Shown here: one piece after another, positions 1 to 8,186 of the stretch
Numbering within the stretch: the first letter of the stretch is position 1
How the letters are laid out: each line of letters starts with the position of its first letter
Assembly: GCF_003609645.1 (NCBI RefSeq)
Contig: NZ_MCIB01000009.1
Location: 1 to 64,000 of the forward strand
Direction: 5' to 3'
Length of the DNA stretch: 64,000 nt
From: Thermohalobacter berrensis
GTDB lineage: Bacteria; Bacillota; Clostridia; Tissierellales; Thermohalobacteraceae
The notes under the pieces: generated by a model
What the model saw: only the letters and a program-made list of their open reading frames with translations
Database searches by the model: none
Told to the model about the DNA's origin: nothing
Position numbers and translations under genes: made by a program

Positions 1-10
1 TTGATAAGAT

Positions 11-87
11 GGGCCCTTAGCTCAGTTGGCTAGAGCGCCCGGCTCATAACCGGTAGGTCCGGGGTTCGAATCCCTGAGGGCCCACCA
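11..87 (+). tRNA. tRNA with CAT anticodon (Met elongator or Ile2)
   Basis: A full cloverleaf is visible: a 7-bp acceptor stem (GGGCCCT with AGGGCCC), the D-arm TAGCTCAGTTGG, the anticodon loop CTCATAA, the T-loop GGTTCGAATCC and an encoded 3' CCA. The anticodon CAT fits elongator methionine or the lysidine-modified isoleucine tRNA. The CTCATAA loop and the GGGCCC acceptor leave the two hard to tell apart by eye. First gene of a tRNA cluster. Confidence 0.93.
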
Positions 88-97
88 TCTTATACAT

Positions 98-173
98 GCC
101 CAGATAGCTCAGTCGGTAGAGCAGGGGACTGAAAATCCCCGTGTCGGCGGTTCGATTCCGTCTCTGGGCACCA
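98..173 (+). tRNA. tRNA-Phe (GAA), copy 1
   Basis: The acceptor stem GCCCAGA pairs with TCTGGGC, the anticodon loop is CTGAAAA (anticodon GAA), the T-arm contains GGTTCGATTCC, and CCA is encoded. It is identical over all 76 bases to the second tRNA-Phe at 569-644. Confidence 0.95.
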
Positions 174-247
174 AGAAAAAGTTCTTGAAAAGATTCTTGA
201 TGGTCAATTGATTTTGTTTTAATATAAAATATATTGTTAATAATCAT

Positions 248-322
248 TCCTGGGTAGCTCAATGGTGGAGCAACCGGCTGTTAACCGGTAGGCTGTGGGT
301 TCGAGTCCCACCCCAGGAGCCA
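248..322 (+). tRNA. tRNA-Asn (GTT)
   Basis: The acceptor TCCTGGG pairs with CCCAGGA, the anticodon loop is CTGTTAA (GTT), the T-loop is GGTTCGAGTCC, and CCA is encoded. A 74-base AT-rich spacer separates it from tRNA-Phe copy 1. Confidence 0.95.
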
Positions 323-341
323 TATAGTTTTATTGTAATGT

Positions 342-417
342 GACCCATTAGCTCAGTTGGTAGAGCACCGGACTTTTAATCCGGGTGTCCCGCGTTCGAG
401 TCGCGGATGGGTCACCA
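342..417 (+). tRNA. tRNA-Lys (TTT)
   Basis: The acceptor GACCCAT pairs with ATGGGTC, the anticodon loop is CTTTTAA (TTT), the T-loop is CGTTCGAGTCG, and CCA is encoded. It lies 19 bases after tRNA-Asn in the same cluster. Confidence 0.95.
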
Positions 418-424
418 ATTTTAT

Positions 425-499
425 GGCCCTATGGTCAAGTGGTTAAGACACCGCCCTTTCACGGCGGTAACCCGGGTTCGAATCCCGGTAGGGTCACCA
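425..499 (+). tRNA. tRNA-Glu (TTC)
   Basis: The acceptor GGCCCTA pairs with TAGGGTC with one G-T pair, the anticodon loop is CTTTCAC (TTC), the T-loop is GGTTCGAATCC, and CCA is encoded. Only seven bases separate it from tRNA-Lys, so the two are surely cotranscribed. Confidence 0.95.
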
Positions 500-506
500 A
501 AACTTA

Positions 507-545
507 GGCCCCTAGCTCAGTTAGCTAGAGGCCTCATTTCATAAT
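507..545 (+). pseudogene. decayed 5' half of a CAT-anticodon tRNA
   Basis: The sequence GGCCCCTAGCTCAGTTAGCT, followed by AGAG and then TCAT, resembles the acceptor, D-arm and anticodon start of the tRNA at 11-87. After about 35 bases the similarity ends: no anticodon stem, T-arm or 3' acceptor strand follows. It sits just upstream of the second tRNA-Phe, in the order of the first CAT-Phe pair. It therefore looks like the eroded member of a duplicated tRNA pair and should not give a functional tRNA. Confidence 0.75.
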
Positions 546-568
546 AGATAGTTTAGTATTTTATACAT

Positions 569-644
569 GCCCAGATAGCTCAGTCGGTAGAGCAGGGGAC
601 TGAAAATCCCCGTGTCGGCGGTTCGATTCCGTCTCTGGGCACCA
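569..644 (+). tRNA. tRNA-Phe (GAA), copy 2
   Basis: This is an exact copy of the tRNA-Phe at 98-173. The spacer in front (TTATACAT) is shared as well, so identity covers about 85 bases (90-174 and 561-645). A terminator hairpin follows directly. Confidence 0.95.
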
Positions 645-677
645 AAACCCCTTCTCTTAAAAGAGAAGGGGTTTTTA
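644..677. terminator. terminator of the tRNA cluster, shared with yprB-like gene
   Basis: A near-perfect stem of about 15 bp (AAAACCCCTTCTCTT with AAGAGAAGGGGTTTT) with a tiny loop is followed by a T-run. Its right edge overlaps the stop codon of the minus-strand gene at 675, so it probably ends transcription in both directions. Confidence 0.85.
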
Positions 678-1679
678 TTTAATAATATTTTTTACAATTT
701 CACTAACTAAATTTTTGATATTATTAATGACCAAATTTTTACCTTCTTTAACTAAGATAATTTTATCTGGCACATTGTAGTTGGATTTATCATAGCAACT
801 AATATTGAAATCATAATCTTCCTTATTTATATAGAAACATTTTTTTCCATTAGAAAGTTTACCTTTATAAGTTTGTAATTTAAGTTGAAGGTCTCCTATT
901 TTGGGCTTCCATTCAAGCATATAATTACTGCCATAGTAAATTTGCTCTGGAAAATCAAAACAATTTGTATGTCCCTTTATTGAAATCATTTCATTATTAA
1001 ATTTTAAGTTAGATAAGTTTAATTCTAATTTAACTTTTTTAAGATTAACATGTATTGGAATAAGCAATTTATTTTGATTCTCAATATGATCAAAAACTTT
1101 AAGTATTTTAGGAAGATAATATATATCATCATAGTTGTGTTTTAATATAATTTCTTTTAAATTACTGTTTTTATTTTTTATATAATCAAAATACATTTTA
1201 ATACTTTCTTTTCCAGAGATTTTATCTTCTCTTTTAATTCCTAAAGATAATTCAACAGATTTTAATTTGCAATTTTGTAGATTTAGTAGATCTTTATTTT
1301 TTCTTACTATCTTTAATAAATCGAGGCTTTTTTCCTTACTTATTTTAAAATCATATCCATATTTATCACATCTTTCATTAATAAAAGGAATATCAAAGGT
1401 ATTTCCATTATAAGTGATAAATATGTCAAAATTTAAAGCTTCTTCTATGAAAGAAGCTAATATATCTTTTTCTTCTGATAGATTATCTGCAAAGAATTGT
1501 TTAATAACTGTATAATTATCTTTATTATACAATAATCCTATTAGAATGATTTTATTAGAACTTCTTTTAAGACCTGTTGTTTCTATATCGAAAAAACAAA
1601 ATTTTTTATTATTAAATTTTTCAATTAAAGATTCTGGTATATATATTGGTTTGTGGATAACATCTTTAATTATTTCCAA
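675..1679 (-). CDS. YprB-like DEDD-family ribonuclease H-like exonuclease
   Basis: This 334-residue protein carries the three motifs of the RNase H-like DEDD exonuclease fold. Exo I is FFDIETTG with Asp31 and Glu33, Exo II is TYNGNTFDIPF, and Exo III is HNYDDIYYL. This is the arrangement of the YprB / RNase_H_2 family, predicted metal-dependent 3'-5' exonucleases of unproven substrate. The start is TTG with GGAGGGG about seven bases upstream. It is transcribed away from the methyltransferase gene and ends in the tRNA terminator. No helicase partner lies next to it. Family assignment is firm; biological role is not. Confidence 0.82.
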   Translation of the reverse strand: MEIIKDVIHKPIYIPESLIEKFNNKKFCFFDIETTGLKRSSNKIILIGLLYNKDNYTVIKQFFADNLSEEKDILASFIEEALNFDIFITYNGNTFDIPFINERCDKYGYDFKISKEKSLDLLKIVRKNKDLLNLQNCKLKSVELSLGIKREDKISGKESIKMYFDYIKNKNSNLKEIILKHNYDDIYYLPKILKVFDHIENQNKLLIPIHVNLKKVKLELNLSNLKFNNEMISIKGHTNCFDFPEQIYYGSNYMLEWKPKIGDLQLKLQTYKGKLSNGKKCFYINKEDYDFNISCYDKSNYNVPDKIILVKEGKNLVINNIKNLVSEIVKNIIK

Positions 1680-1801
1680 TTTTTCCCCTCCTTAAATTAC
1701 CATGAAAGAATCTACTTTAATTATAACAAATAAAACTTATTTGCTTTAACAAAGATAAAGAAATAAAATAAAAAGTGAATATTAAGTAAAGGAGTTTTAA
1801 A

Positions 1802-3916
1802 ATGGATGAACTTCAAAATAAGAAAATATTAAATACACTTAAGGCTATATTAAAAGATATAGACAAAAACAATATAGATAAATATTTAAATAGTGTTAAA
1901 TCTGTATTATATTATACTGGGAATTTAGTTTTAGGCTTAAAAAATTATAAAGATGGGATTATAAATAAAAAAGAATTTGATAATATTAAAAATTGTAATA
2001 CCCTACCTATAGGGATTAAAGAAATTGGGTATCTGTATAATAATGAGATTTTAAGTACGAATAATAAAGAAAAGGTACTAAATACAATTCTAAATTTAGA
2101 AAATAAATATATTTTAGGGTTTTCTTTAGGCAAATTATATCAGTCATTAATTACAAATAGGGAAAGAAAATATTTAGGTCAAGTATATACACCTTATAGT
2201 ATAGTAAAACTAATGATTTCAATGGCTATAAAAGATCAAGATATTATAGAAAATCCTTACTTGAAGGTTATAGACCCAGCTTGTGGTGGAGGATATTTTT
2301 TAGAAGAAATTTATAATAGATTAAAAGAAATATTAGAAAAAAATTATAATAAAATAGTTCAAAGTAATCCTGATATTAAAAAGGAATTAGAAAAAGGAAT
2401 ACATAGATTTATAATAAAAAATAACCTATGGGGAGCAGATATAGACGAGTTTGCTGTTTATATGACAACTGTTACGCTACTTTTAAAAGGAAAAAATAAT
2501 AGAAAATTAAATCCTAATATATTTAAGAAAGATATATTATTAGAGGGAAAAACCAATTTACTAAATTTGTATTCTAAAAATGATATAGATAGCTTAAATG
2601 ATATCTCTTTTGATTTAGTAATAGGTAATCCTCCATATATAGGTCATAAAAAAATAAATAAAGACTATAGAAAGAAAATAAAAGATTATTATTACGACGT
2701 TTTTTCAGACAAATCAGATTTATCATATTGTTTTATAAGAAGGGGTTATGAGTTACTAAGAGATGACGGTAGGTTAGTTTATATAACATCAAGATATTTT
2801 CAAGAAGCTCCATCTGCTAAAGGATTAAGGAATTTTATGAAAAAGCATATGTATTTAGATACTATTATTGATTTTTATGGTGAGAAAGTTTTTAAAAATG
2901 CTGGAATTAGCCCTGTAATAATAAAATGCTATAAAAGAGAATTAGATAATAATAGAATACATATTTATAAATTAAAGGATGATGTTAAACTAAAATTATA
3001 TAAAAATAAAAAAGCTTTAAATATAAATGATAAAAATAGATTTAATAGATTTACTATAAATCAAAACAGTTTAAATATTAATGGATGGATACTAATAGAT
3101 GAAAAAGAGAAAAACTTGTATGATAAAATACATTCTCAAGGCAACTATTTTTTAAGTGAAGTGTGTAATTGTAATCAGGGAATAATAACGGGATGTGATA
3201 AAGCCTTTATAGTTGACAAAGATACTATAAAAAAAGAAGATTTAGAGAAAGATATAATAAGACCTTGGATAAAAAATAGTAATATACGTAAGTATATAAA
3301 AGACAATACAACTCAATATCTTTTATATACAGATTTAATTGATGATATTACAAAATACCCTAATATCTTAAAGCATATTATGCCATATAAAATACGATTA
3401 GAAAAAAGAAGAGAATGTAGAAAGGGTATTAGGAAATGGTACCATTTACAGTGGGGAAGAAAATTAGATATTTTCCAATCTCCTAAAATTATCTTTCCAT
3501 TCAAGGCAAATAAAAGTAGATTTACTTTAGATTATGATGGAGTGTTTTGTAGTGCTGATGTTTATATCTTAACAAATAACAACTCTGCTCAACTGTCTTT
3601 AGAATACTTATTAGGATTTTTAAATTCTTCACTTTTTGAGTTTTACTTTAAATCTGTAGCCAAAAAAGTAAGCTCTAAGATGTATGATTATTATCCAAAC
3701 AAAATAATGAATTTAAAGATTAAAGTAGGAGATAACAAACATTTAATAGAGGACAGTGTAAAAGAAATGATACATTATTTAAAGATTAAAAAAGGAAATA
3801 ATAAAGAAATAGAAAACCTTGTAAAAAGCAAACAAGAAATAATTAATAGATATTTCTATAAGCTTTATGGTTTAAATGATGAAGAGATCAATATTATTAA
3901 TAATAAGGTAAATTAA
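1802..3916 (+). CDS. Eco57I/TaqI-type N6-adenine DNA methyltransferase, orphan
   Basis: This 704-residue protein has methyltransferase motif I (DPACGGGYFLEEI, from Asp158, SAM binding) and the catalytic NPPY motif at 276-279. That order is the gamma-type adenine methyltransferase arrangement. The C-terminal half, with a segment about wood-working length 440-650 rich in aromatic and Lys residues, fits the TaqI-like target-recognition domain. The start has AAAGGAG upstream. No endonuclease-like gene or specificity subunit is next to it. It is either a solitary, regulatory methylase or, less likely, a type IIG enzyme. I see no PD-(D/E)XK motif near the N-terminus, which favours a methylase only. 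Confidence 0.82.
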   Translation: MDELQNKKILNTLKAILKDIDKNNIDKYLNSVKSVLYYTGNLVLGLKNYKDGIINKKEFDNIKNCNTLPIGIKEIGYLYNNEILSTNNKEKVLNTILNLENKYILGFSLGKLYQSLITNRERKYLGQVYTPYSIVKLMISMAIKDQDIIENPYLKVIDPACGGGYFLEEIYNRLKEILEKNYNKIVQSNPDIKKELEKGIHRFIIKNNLWGADIDEFAVYMTTVTLLLKGKNNRKLNPNIFKKDILLEGKTNLLNLYSKNDIDSLNDISFDLVIGNPPYIGHKKINKDYRKKIKDYYYDVFSDKSDLSYCFIRRGYELLRDDGRLVYITSRYFQEAPSAKGLRNFMKKHMYLDTIIDFYGEKVFKNAGISPVIIKCYKRELDNNRIHIYKLKDDVKLKLYKNKKALNINDKNRFNRFTINQNSLNINGWILIDEKEKNLYDKIHSQGNYFLSEVCNCNQGIITGCDKAFIVDKDTIKKEDLEKDIIRPWIKNSNIRKYIKDNTTQYLLYTDLIDDITKYPNILKHIMPYKIRLEKRRECRKGIRKWYHLQWGRKLDIFQSPKIIFPFKANKSRFTLDYDGVFCSADVYILTNNNSAQLSLEYLLGFLNSSLFEFYFKSVAKKVSSKMYDYYPNKIMNLKIKVGDNKHLIEDSVKEMIHYLKIKKGNNKEIENLVKSKQEIINRYFYKLYGLNDEEINIINNKVN

Positions 3917-3940
3917 ACTGTTTTTTAGGAGATGTATTTA

Positions 3941-4498
3941 ATGACTGTTTTGAATTTAGTGGATTATAAATTAAATTTAGCTGAAAAAATATGTGTTGAA
4001 AAATTTCAAAATGATACAATGCTTGTAATTTGTAATTTTCATAAAAAAAGCCAAAATAAAATAATTGATTTGATAAAATATGATATAAAGAAATTTCAAT
4101 TAGATGGTATCGTCTTAGATTATAAATTAATACAGGTTTTATGTACTATGTATCTTGGATTAGCTTGGAGTATGTATAGAAAAGGAAAATCTATTCAAAA
4201 AAATAGTAATTTTTTAGATTATATTTTAACAAAAGAGAGTAAAGATGTTAATATAAATGAAATAGTAGATTATATTGATACTAACAATTTATACAGTAAT
4301 ATGTTTGAATACATTGCCGAAAGATATTTTACTCTTTATTTTAGGAAATATGTAAAAGATGTTTTAGCTAGAATGGATATAACTTGTCAGACTATAAAAA
4401 GGGATGAAAATGCTTTAGGAGAAATGATAAAAGAGCATATGGAACGATTTGGGATAAAAGTTCTTGCTTTAGGTGTTTATGATGAATACAATAAATAA
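3941..4498 (+). CDS. hypothetical protein, downstream of the methyltransferase
   Basis: About 185 residues, not recognised. It is mixed alpha/beta without signal peptide or membrane segment. The middle (TMYLGLAWSMYRKGK) is hydrophobic and helical, and the C-terminal third looks helical and charged. The ATG at 3941 is preferred over one at 3932, because the AGGAG at 3927-3931 is eight to nine bases before 3941 but abuts 3932. It begins 24 bases after the methyltransferase stop and is probably cotranscribed with it. Confidence 0.62.
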   Translation: MTVLNLVDYKLNLAEKICVEKFQNDTMLVICNFHKKSQNKIIDLIKYDIKKFQLDGIVLDYKLIQVLCTMYLGLAWSMYRKGKSIQKNSNFLDYILTKESKDVNINEIVDYIDTNNLYSNMFEYIAERYFTLYFRKYVKDVLARMDITCQTIKRDENALGEMIKEHMERFGIKVLALGVYDEYNK

Positions 4499-4509
4499 TT
4501 TTAGTCTTT

Positions 4510-4550
4510 TTCCTACCCCTTATATTTAGGTGGTGGGTATTATTTTTTTT
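4510..4550 (+). terminator. imperfect hairpin followed by T-run
   Basis: TACCC pairs with GGGTA around an inner CCT/AGG helix, and a run of eight T follows. It is a bulged, modest stem between the unknown gene and the S-layer homology gene. Confidence 0.4.
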
Positions 4551-4644
4551 ATGTTATAATTGAAATAGTGTGGTTATATATATAGTTTTAGGGTAGAAGT
4601 ATTATTAACAGAATAATATGTCCTCTTTTGGGAGAGTGATAATA

Positions 4645-6180
4645 ATGAGAAAATTAATATCAATTTTCATTATTCTATCTTTATTAATTTCAAATATATC
4701 TATAGTAAATGCAGACAAATTTTATTTAGATGTATTTGGACATTGGGCAGAAGATGTAATTATGTGGGCAACTAATGAAGTAGAATTATTAGAAGGATAT
4801 GATGATGGAACATTTAGACCAGATAACAATATAACTAGAAGTGAATATATAACTCTGTTATTTAGGACAGCTAATGAACAGGAAGTTATAAATAACTTAG
4901 AAAGTGAAGAAAACATTAAATTGCAAACCTCTAAAACAGATAAAAATACTTCAGTCAATAAAATAGCTAATCCTAATGAAAATAATATAGAAGATAAAGA
5001 TGTAGAAGAAAAGAAAAAAGAATTACCTTTTGAAGATGTAAATAATGAATTTTGGGCCTTTGATGAAATAAAAGCCATATACACCTATATAAATAAACAA
5101 AATAAAGAAATTAAATTTGAGGATATTTTTCCAGGAGATAAGTTTCAGCCAAATAAAAAAATAACTAGAGAAGAAGCAGTAATACTATCAAGTTTTTTTA
5201 CAACTCCACCTATAGAGGATAAAAAAGAGGAGTTTAATGATATAAGTAATGATTATGAATACTATGATCAAATAATGATGTTAGCTGATAATGGTATTAT
5301 AGAAGGTTACGACGATAATACCTTTAAACCCAAATCTAATATAACAAGGGCAGAAGCTGTAACAGTAATGAAAAGGATATATTTTGATATGGAATTTTTA
5401 AAAGGAAATTATATGAATGATATACAATTAATAAGTACTGAGAATGATAATAAATTTGTATTATTTGGTGATTATGAAAATAGAGACTTAAGTAAAGAAG
5501 ATATCATATACAAAAGGGCAATATCAACTTTAGAATATAAATCATTAACTGATTATATTCCTTATGAGGAACAACATTTATATGATGATAATCCTATAGA
5601 AACATTAAAAGAATTAAAGGATAAAGGATATGAAAATATTATTGGAGTTAACTATTACTTAATTAAATTTGCAAATTTATCCAATGCAGAGAAAAAGAAT
5701 CTATATAATGAAATATTAGAGGAATACTTAAATAGAGATGATTTAAAGGATATGGAGTCAATTCTTATTTTTACAGGAGCAGATAAATATTTAGAGGAAA
5801 CAGAAAAGCTTTTAGAAGCAATAGATTATTGGTACAATATTACTGATAACAATGAAGAGCTTTATAATATAGTTTTTCTAAAATCAAAACTTTATAAAAA
5901 TAATGGTGAATTAGAAAAAGCATTAGGTTTATATAATGATGTTGTAGAAAATGAAGATATTGAGAATGCACCTTTAGAAATACAAAAAAAGATTATTATG
6001 AACATAGCATATCTATTAATGGAAATGGGCGAATTTGATAAAGCAGAAGTCCTTCTTAAGGAGGGATGGAATAGTATTAAGAATAATAAAGAGTATGTAG
6101 CCTATTCAAATGAAATTGACAAAGATTTTAAGGGTAGTATAAAAAAAATATTAATAAAAAAGATGGAAACATCTAGTTAA
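4645..6180 (+). CDS. S-layer homology (SLH) domain protein with TPR-like C-terminus
   Basis: About 511 residues. An N-terminal signal peptide (MRKLISIFIILSLLISNIS, cleavage near VNA-D) is followed by three SLH domains. They are recognisable by YLDVFGHWAEDVI...GYDDGTFRPDNNITRSEY (about 25-75), an internal divergent copy (about 130-190) and ISNDYEYYDQI...GYDDNTFKPKSNITRAEA (about 200-245). A Lys/Glu-rich linker lies between the first two. The C-terminal 200 residues contain helical repeats like tetratricopeptides. It is predicted to be exported and held on the cell wall polymer. The start at ATG 4645 is preceded by GGGAGAG; an upstream TTG-type extension would spoil the signal peptide. Confidence 0.83.
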   Translation: MRKLISIFIILSLLISNISIVNADKFYLDVFGHWAEDVIMWATNEVELLEGYDDGTFRPDNNITRSEYITLLFRTANEQEVINNLESEENIKLQTSKTDKNTSVNKIANPNENNIEDKDVEEKKKELPFEDVNNEFWAFDEIKAIYTYINKQNKEIKFEDIFPGDKFQPNKKITREEAVILSSFFTTPPIEDKKEEFNDISNDYEYYDQIMMLADNGIIEGYDDNTFKPKSNITRAEAVTVMKRIYFDMEFLKGNYMNDIQLISTENDNKFVLFGDYENRDLSKEDIIYKRAISTLEYKSLTDYIPYEEQHLYDDNPIETLKELKDKGYENIIGVNYYLIKFANLSNAEKKNLYNEILEEYLNRDDLKDMESILIFTGADKYLEETEKLLEAIDYWYNITDNNEELYNIVFLKSKLYKNNGELEKALGLYNDVVENEDIENAPLEIQKKIIMNIAYLLMEMGEFDKAEVLLKEGWNSIKNNKEYVAYSNEIDKDFKGSIKKILIKKMETSS

Positions 6181-6219
6181 AAATAAGTAAATAAACAAAA
6201 GACTAAGGGGAAGATTTAT

Positions 6220-6615
6220 ATGTTTAGAGTACTTACAAAAGCTTTGATATTAGATAATGATAAAATACTATTATTAAAAAGAAAACAAGGCTCCTTTGGG
6301 GGTGGACTTTGGGATATACCAGGGGGTAAATTAGAATTTGGTGAGTCCCCAAAGGAAAGTTTAATAAGGGAGGTTTATGAAGAGACCTCTTTAAAGGTTG
6401 ATATTCATGAACCTATTAGAGTAAGCTCAGGTATTAATGAAGAGAGAAATAAACAATATATTACTATTGTTTATTTATGTACTTACAAATCTGGGAAAGT
6501 TACTTTAAGTAAGGAACATAGTGACTATATTTGGGTGAAATTGAGCGATATAGAAAAATTTGATAAAATTTATTATGTTAATGAGGCAGTAAATGAGTAT
6601 AAAAAGACTTTTTAA
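6220..6615 (+). CDS. Nudix hydrolase
   Basis: A 131-residue single-domain protein. The Nudix box begins at GGKLEFGES and continues to REVYEETSLKV, giving the GX5EX7REUXEE core that binds the metal-pyrophosphate. The usual Gly after EEx is Ser here. Family members cleave nucleoside diphosphates linked to another group; the substrate cannot be read from sequence. The start has AAGGGGAAG upstream. The gene lies between the SLH gene and an unknown helical protein, and a short GC-rich hairpin follows its stop. Confidence 0.88.
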   Translation: MFRVLTKALILDNDKILLLKRKQGSFGGGLWDIPGGKLEFGESPKESLIREVYEETSLKVDIHEPIRVSSGINEERNKQYITIVYLCTYKSGKVTLSKEHSDYIWVKLSDIEKFDKIYYVNEAVNEYKKTF

Positions 6616-6645
6616 CCTCCCATATTGGGAGGAATTTTATTTTTA
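6616..6645 (+). terminator. short hairpin after Nudix gene
   Basis: CCTCCC-ATATT-GGGAGG (6616-6632) followed by AATTTTATTTTT. The stem is only six GC-rich pairs, so it could attenuate rather than fully stop transcription into the next gene. Confidence 0.45.
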
Positions 6646-6668
6646 AATTTTTTTGAAAGGAGATAACT

Positions 6669-8075
6669 ATGATGAAGAAGATAAAAGAAATGACACAAGA
6701 AGAATTAGAAAAATATATTTATGATATAAATGAAGAACAGATATGGAATATTTGCCATTTAGCTATTTGTGAGATTTTTGAAAAAGGAATTGTTATAGAA
6801 AATGCATATAAAGAAAATTTTGGTAAAATAGAGAAATTAAATGAGAGAAAAGAATTAGAAAGAATATATGAAGAAATTGAAAATATCATATTAAATATAG
6901 CCCAAAAGGGCAGTAATGTGAACATGGATATAGATAATTTAAAAGAATTAAGGAAAAATATAGTAAACTTAATAATGATTCTATCTAGTTATATTACTGA
7001 AATATCGTATGTTAATGAAATATCAAATGATATTATAAAAAAAGATAGTTTTAAAAAGATAATAGTAGATGAGGAAATAAATTTAGAGGATTTCTATAAT
7101 GATGTATATAAATTTCTCATAGAGGATATGAACAAATTACCTGATAAAATATCAGATATTGTTAAAGTTATACCATTAAGGATTACGAAAACTAAATATT
7201 ATGAAATAATTAGAAATGATCTAAAAAAGAGTTTAAAGGGATTATCAGAAAAACAAATAAACCTTATTATTGAAAGGTATAAATCAATATTCAATGGAGC
7301 AATGGTAGTAGAATATGGACAAAAATTTGATATATACTTTAGAAAAGCTCAAGAATTTAAAAGATTTGACTTTAAAAAAGCAAAAATACAAGAAATAAAA
7401 AATCTTGAAGAGGAAAGTTTACAAGTTCTCATGGAATTGTACAGTATAATTACTTTGATTAGAGGTATGGGACAATTAATAAATAGATTTATAGTATTAG
7501 CTTATGCTTTAGAAAATAATCAAAATATAAAACTTGATGAAATTGAAGAATTATCAGAAAAAGCGATAGAGTATAAAAGGGAAAGTAAACCAAATATAAA
7601 AGAAGAAATAATTAGTTTGTGTAATAATAAAATTAATAAGGCAGAGAGTAGAATTAATAATAATAATAAATTATTAGAAGAAATATATAAAGAGTATAGT
7701 AAGAAAAAATTAAAATTAAAAGAGAATTTAAATTTAAAACTTTTAGAAACGAAGAAGTTATTAATTTATATAAATGATTATAATCTTGAAAAAGAAGAAT
7801 TGTTGTTTTTAGAAAAAAGTTATAAAACAAAAAATGATTATGTACAACATATTATTGATAGTTTTATTCAATTTATTGATAGAAATATAAAAGGTATGTC
7901 TAATATAAAGAGAAAAGCTAGGATGAGAAGATTATTATCGGTTTTAGAATTTCCATTTGAAAGACCTGAAGAATTCTTTTACTACTTAAAAAACAGTATT
8001 GAGTTACATACTACCAAAAAGGATATTATGTTTATTATGGATAAAGTTGCTCATGTTATGGAAAAATATGAATAG
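6669..8075 (+). CDS. hypothetical protein, large helical/coiled-coil
   Basis: About 468 residues, not recognised. Nearly the whole chain is Glu/Lys/Ile/Leu-rich and looks alpha-helical, with a long probable coiled coil around residues 310-400 (KINKAESRINNNNKLLEEIY). There are no membrane segments, signal peptide or catalytic motifs that I can name. AAGGAG lies seven bases before the ATG pair at 6669/6672. A strong terminator follows, so it ends its transcription unit. It could be a scaffold or chromosome-associated factor, but nothing in the context supports a specific role. Confidence 0.65.
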   Translation: MMKKIKEMTQEELEKYIYDINEEQIWNICHLAICEIFEKGIVIENAYKENFGKIEKLNERKELERIYEEIENIILNIAQKGSNVNMDIDNLKELRKNIVNLIMILSSYITEISYVNEISNDIIKKDSFKKIIVDEEINLEDFYNDVYKFLIEDMNKLPDKISDIVKVIPLRITKTKYYEIIRNDLKKSLKGLSEKQINLIIERYKSIFNGAMVVEYGQKFDIYFRKAQEFKRFDFKKAKIQEIKNLEEESLQVLMELYSIITLIRGMGQLINRFIVLAYALENNQNIKLDEIEELSEKAIEYKRESKPNIKEEIISLCNNKINKAESRINNNNKLLEEIYKEYSKKKLKLKENLNLKLLETKKLLIYINDYNLEKEELLFLEKSYKTKNDYVQHIIDSFIQFIDRNIKGMSNIKRKARMRRLLSVLEFPFERPEEFFYYLKNSIELHTTKKDIMFIMDKVAHVMEKYE

Positions 8076-8091
8076 TTTTAATTACTTGGTA

Positions 8092-8122
8092 AACAGTCAC
8101 TTTAAAAGTGGCTGTTTTTTTA
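8092..8122 (+). terminator. Rho-independent terminator
   Basis: AACAGTCAC pairs with GTGGCTGTT (one G-T pair) around TTTAAAA, followed by a run of seven T. Confidence 0.8.
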
Positions 8123-8186
8123 TCCTTTTAAAGTTATATATTAGTACTTATTTGACCATAATATAGATGTGATAGGAGGGAATAAA

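Noticed and set aside
44-262. 72-codon minus-strand reading frame across the tRNA genes
   Set aside because: It is the reverse complement of tRNA-Met/Ile2, tRNA-Phe and part of tRNA-Asn; not coding.
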